A DNA stretch of 7,039 nt from JAIYDQ01 sp031411055 (GTDB taxonomy: Bacteria > Planctomycetota > Planctomycetia > Pirellulales > Pirellulaceae), in the NCBI GenBank assembly GCA_031411055.1, contig JANOAI010000320.1, forward strand, positions 1 through 7,039, read 5' to 3'. This document shows positions 5,217-7,039 of this stretch, in pieces. The notes beneath the pieces are model-generated. The model made no database searches. It worked only from the letters and a program-made list of their open reading frames with translations, and was not told the DNA's origin. The translations under genes and the position numbers were made by a program. Positions within the stretch are counted from its first letter, which is position 1. Every line of letters starts with the position of its first letter.

Positions 5217-5618
5217 ATGTCTGATTCAGCCACCGCTTTTGCGGACGATATCAAGAGCATTGGCGATAAGATCGTCACCCTCACGCTCAAGCAAGCTAAA
5301 GAGCTGAGCGACTATTTGAAGGAAGTTCACGGCATTGAAGCTGCCGCCGGTGGAGCTGTTATGGTTGCACCAGCAGGTGGTGGCGGACCGGCTCCAGTTG
5401 TCGAGCAAACTGAATTCGATGTTATCATGACATCGTTCGGCGATAAGAAGCTTGACGTCGTGAAGGTCGTGAAGAATCTCACCGGTGCTTCGCTGATGGA
5501 CGCTAAGAAATTGGTCGAAGCCGTTCCAGCCAAGATCAAGGAAGGCATTGCTAAAGACGAAGCCGAGAAGGTCAAGGCTCAGCTTGTTGAGGTCGGCGCT
5601 ACCGTCGAGCTTAAGTAG
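5217..5618 (+). CDS. rplL: 50S ribosomal protein L7/L12
   Basis: L12 is the multi-copy stalk protein that recruits EF-Tu, EF-G, IF2 and release factors and stimulates their GTPase activity. The 133 residues divide into an N-terminal dimerisation and L10-binding helical part (about 8-38), a flexible Ala/Gly/Pro-rich hinge (42-62) and a globular C-terminal domain (about 66-133) ending V-E-L-K. The factor-binding turn reads G-A-S-L-M-D-A-K (90-97) where most bacteria have G-L-G-L-K-E-A-K. The residues equivalent to E. coli Leu80 and Lys84 are kept, while those at 78, 79 and 81 are changed. The ATG at 5217 has AAAGG (5200-5204) and a closer GAG (5209-5211) upstream. It follows rplJ after a structured gap, and a 641-base gap separates it from rpoB. 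Confidence 0.97.
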   Translation: MSDSATAFADDIKSIGDKIVTLTLKQAKELSDYLKEVHGIEAAAGGAVMVAPAGGGGPAPVVEQTEFDVIMTSFGDKKLDVVKVVKNLTGASLMDAKKLVEAVPAKIKEGIAKDEAEKVKAQLVEVGATVELK

Positions 5619-5721
5619 TTGATTAATCAATCCAGTCGAATTTTCCTGTTCGGGCGTGTTGGATGCGCTTGAGCAGAGGTTTGATCGGAATTCGCTCGGT
5701 TTTGGAATCGGGCGAACGCTT

Positions 5722-5761
5722 AAAAATCAGGAGCTAAGGTCCTCTTGGGTACCTGATTTTT
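5722..5761 (+). terminator. Intrinsic terminator or attenuator after rplL
   Basis: AAAAATCAGG (5722-5731) and CCTGATTTTT (5752-5761) are perfect complements over 10 bp with a 20-base loop, and the 3' arm ends in five T. The 5' A tract would make it work in either direction. It lies 103 bases after the rplL stop. Position and form resemble the partial terminator between rplL and rpoB of E. coli, which lowers polymerase expression relative to ribosomal proteins. The G+C part of the stem is short, so read-through is likely. Confidence 0.65.
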
Positions 5762-5781
5762 GTTGGATTGAGGCTGTGGGG

Positions 5782-5799
5782 ATTCGCTGACAAGCGAAT
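5782..5799 (+). other. Small perfect hairpin in the rplL-rpoB gap
   Basis: ATTCGCT (5782-5788) pairs with AGCGAAT (5793-5799) over 7 bp around the tetraloop GACA. No T run follows. It is the second of four stem-loops lying in a row upstream of rpoB. Confidence 0.5.
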
Positions 5800-5827
5800 T
5801 GGCGACGTCAAATTACGATTGGACGAT

Positions 5828-5849
5828 CTTGTTTTCGAAAGAAAACAGG
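5828..5849 (+). other. GAAA-tetraloop hairpin in the rplL-rpoB gap
   Basis: CTTGTTTTC (5828-5836) pairs with GAAAACAGG (5841-5849) over 9 bp with one T-G pair, capped by the stable tetraloop GAAA (5837-5840) on a C-G closing pair. This is a typical structured-RNA element and is less likely by chance than an open loop. No T tract follows it. Confidence 0.55.
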
Positions 5850-5899
5850 TTGATTCGGATTTGTTGTCAGCCGCTCCTGTCTCTGATTGTTTGAGAAAG

Positions 5900-5932
5900 C
5901 CCCTCTAAAGGCCACTTTATGGGGGGTTGTTT
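5900..5932 (+). terminator. Second terminator-like hairpin upstream of rpoB
   Basis: CCCC (5900-5903) pairs with GGGG (5922-5925), followed by a T-G pair, one C-T mismatch and TAAAG (5906-5910) with CTTTA (5915-5919) around loop GCCA. The 3' side continues into TTGTTT (5927-5932), a broken T tract. The strong G-C base suits an intrinsic terminator or a transcription pause site. It stands 327 bases before the rpoB start. Confidence 0.5.
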
Positions 5933-6004
5933 GCCGAGAACCGATTGCTAGCAACGGACTAGTTTAGTAGCGGTCAATTTTCGTAAGTTTGTACGCCGGA
6001 CCCG

Positions 6005-6034
6005 TTTACGGGGATCGGGCTGTTACGCTACACT
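6005..6034 (+). promoter_or_regulatory. Candidate sigma-70-type promoter for rpoB
   Basis: TTTACG (6005-6010) and TACACT (6029-6034) match the -35 and -10 consensus at four of six positions each, with an 18-base spacer. Transcription from about 6041 would leave a 5' leader near 220 bases. It lies downstream of both terminator-like hairpins, which would make sense for an internal rpoB promoter. Matches of this quality occur by chance, so this is only a suggestion. Confidence 0.3.
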
Positions 6035-6259
6035 ATCGACGTGGTTGGTGGCTTGGGTGTATTTTCGTTTTTTCGAGACGCGTGTTTGCGTGGACCGCTA
6101 TCTGTGCGCGCTCATTTTTCAAGTTCATTTTTGTCGGCGAATTCGCAGTGGTGTGTCGGCTGCGGATCAATTATTCGTCGTTCGTTCGTTCGCTCAATAT
6201 CGTCGTTGTGGTAATTCGTTCCATAACCCTTGGATGATTCGCGGAGTCAATTAGCTCAT

Positions 6260-7039
6260 ATGGCAACATCGTCGAAACGTCGTCTACAACCTACTTCGGT
6301 CCGTCAATTCGGCTCGGGACGCAGTGTCTTTTCGATTCCGAATTTGACCGTCCTGCAAACCGCTTCGTACGAAGCTTTTTTGCAAGAGGATATCGCGCCT
6401 GAGAAACGCAAGCGTTCCCAGGGACTCGAGTCGGTTTTTCAAGAAATTTTCCCGGTTGAAAGTTATGACAAGCAGGTGTCGCTGGAATACTTGCGGTACG
6501 AGCTTGGTAAACCCCGTTACACGCCTGACGAGTGTCGTCAGTTGCGTTTGACTTTTGGTAAGCCGCTTAAGGTTTGGCTTCGATTGAATCGCGAGCAACC
6601 GCTCGAAGAAGAGGTCTATCTTGGCGATATCCCTGTCATGCTCGGTGGTGGCGAGTTCATCATCAACGGGGCTGAGCGTGTCGTCGTGAGTCAGTTGCAC
6701 CGCTCCCCGGGTGTCGACTTTGTGGAAGAGGAAGAGGGGACTTCGAATCGCAAGGTTCCAAGTGCGCGCGTGATTCCTGAGCGCGGTAGTTGGATTGAAG
6801 TCAACGTAACCAAGAAGGACAGTCTTTCGGTACGAATCGACCAGAGCGGTAAGTTCTCTGTGATGACGCTCATTCGAGCGATGAGCCCGAAGTACAGTAC
6901 GGATGCCGAAATTCTTCGGGCGTTCTATTCCACGGAAACGGAAAAAGTCGATAGCAAGAGCGCTTCGAAGCTAGAGGGGAAGATTTCGGTGGACGATGTG
7001 GTTTATCCGTCGACATCGGATCGGGCTGGCGAGATCATT
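6260..7039 (+). CDS. rpoB: DNA-directed RNA polymerase subunit beta, N-terminal part (3' end beyond window)
   Basis: RpoB is the beta subunit that, with beta', forms the catalytic core of RNA polymerase. The frame is open for 260 codons to the window end, so most of the roughly 1200-1400 residue protein is outside. Present are the N-terminal end of the protrusion and the start of the beta1 lobe. Diagnostic segments are Y-L-G-D-I-P-V-M (121-128), then E-F-I-I-N-G-A-E-R (132-140) and V-V-V-S-Q-L-H-R-S-P-G-V (141-152), followed by R-V-I-P-E-R-G-S-W (about 170-178). The rifampicin-binding region is not included. ATG at 6260 is the natural start; GGAG (6243-6246) lies 13 bases upstream, rather far for a ribosome-binding site. 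A TTG at 6230 is a weaker alternative. Compared with E. coli, the stretch before Y-L-G-D is shortened, as I remember from planctomycetes. Confidence 0.97.
   Translation, partial: MATSSKRRLQPTSVRQFGSGRSVFSIPNLTVLQTASYEAFLQEDIAPEKRKRSQGLESVFQEIFPVESYDKQVSLEYLRYELGKPRYTPDECRQLRLTFGKPLKVWLRLNREQPLEEEVYLGDIPVMLGGGEFIINGAERVVVSQLHRSPGVDFVEEEEGTSNRKVPSARVIPERGSWIEVNVTKKDSLSVRIDQSGKFSVMTLIRAMSPKYSTDAEILRAFYSTETEKVDSKSASKLEGKISVDDVVYPSTSDRAGEII

Larger units (their letters stand above)
5619..6259 (+). other. 641-base gene-free rplL-rpoB intergenic region
   Basis: No credible gene was found here. The two open frames near 5989-6254 start with TTG or GTG, lack ribosome-binding sites and encode unfamiliar, low-quality sequence. 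Contents in order: a 12-base palindrome TTGATTAATCAA (5619-5630), four hairpins between 5722 and 5932, a 10-base palindrome TTGCTAGCAA (5945-5954), a possible promoter (6005-6034), a direct repeat TCATTTTT (6112-6119 and 6125-6132) and three TTCG units (6181-6192). It separates ribosomal protein genes from polymerase genes, where differential expression is usually set. Confidence 0.7.

Noticed and set aside
5989..6254. Two overlapping short frames (82 and 69 codons) upstream of rpoB
   Set aside because: They start with TTG and GTG, lack ribosome-binding sites, contain many Cys, Trp and Phe residues and resemble nothing known. The region is better read as a leader.

Overview
The window is a bacterial housekeeping locus read entirely on the + strand. 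It runs tRNA-Thr(TGT, 5' end cut off), tRNA-Tyr(GTA), tRNA-Gly(TCC), tRNA-Thr(GGT), tuf (EF-Tu), tRNA-Trp(CCA), secE, nusG, rplK, rplA, rplJ, rplL and the first 260 codons of rpoB. The four upstream tRNA genes plus tuf have the same order and anticodons as the E. coli thrU-tyrU-glyT-thrT-tufB cluster, and the rest is the classic secE-nusG-L11-L1-L10-L12-RNA polymerase cluster. No accessory island, CRISPR array, transposase gene or phage gene is visible.

Protein style suggests a planctomycete, probably of the Pirellulales. EF-Tu has a two-residue-longer, non-canonical switch I in place of the usual A-R-G-I-T-I. SecE has three membrane segments with a long N-terminal part. The beta subunit reads Y-L-G-D-I-P-V-M-L-G-G-G-E-F-I-I-N-G-A-E-R. 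This assignment rests on my memory of related proteins, not on a search. Base composition looks close to 50% G+C, and none of the five tRNA genes encodes its 3' CCA.

Layout: positions 1-513 hold four tRNA genes separated by spacers with inverted repeats; one (336-410) looks like a dispersed REP-type palindrome. Positions 514-716 are the tuf leader. Positions 717-1913 are tuf, followed by a spacer with two hairpins and tRNA-Trp (2009-2081). Positions 2126-3338 hold secE and nusG, and 3434-5092 hold rplK, rplA and rplJ, tightly packed. A structured 124-base gap precedes rplL (5217-5618). A 641-base gene-free stretch (5619-6259) with four consecutive hairpins and a possible promoter leads into rpoB.

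All the genes serve expression of the genome: tRNA supply and delivery (EF-Tu), the GTPase-associated centre and stalk of the 50S subunit (L11, L10, L12), the L1 stalk, transcription elongation (NusG, RpoB) and protein export (SecE). The most interesting material is regulatory RNA structure between genes and lineage-specific changes at translation-factor contact sites (EF-Tu switch I, the L12 factor-binding turn, the L11 thiopeptide loop). I found no convincing undescribed system.
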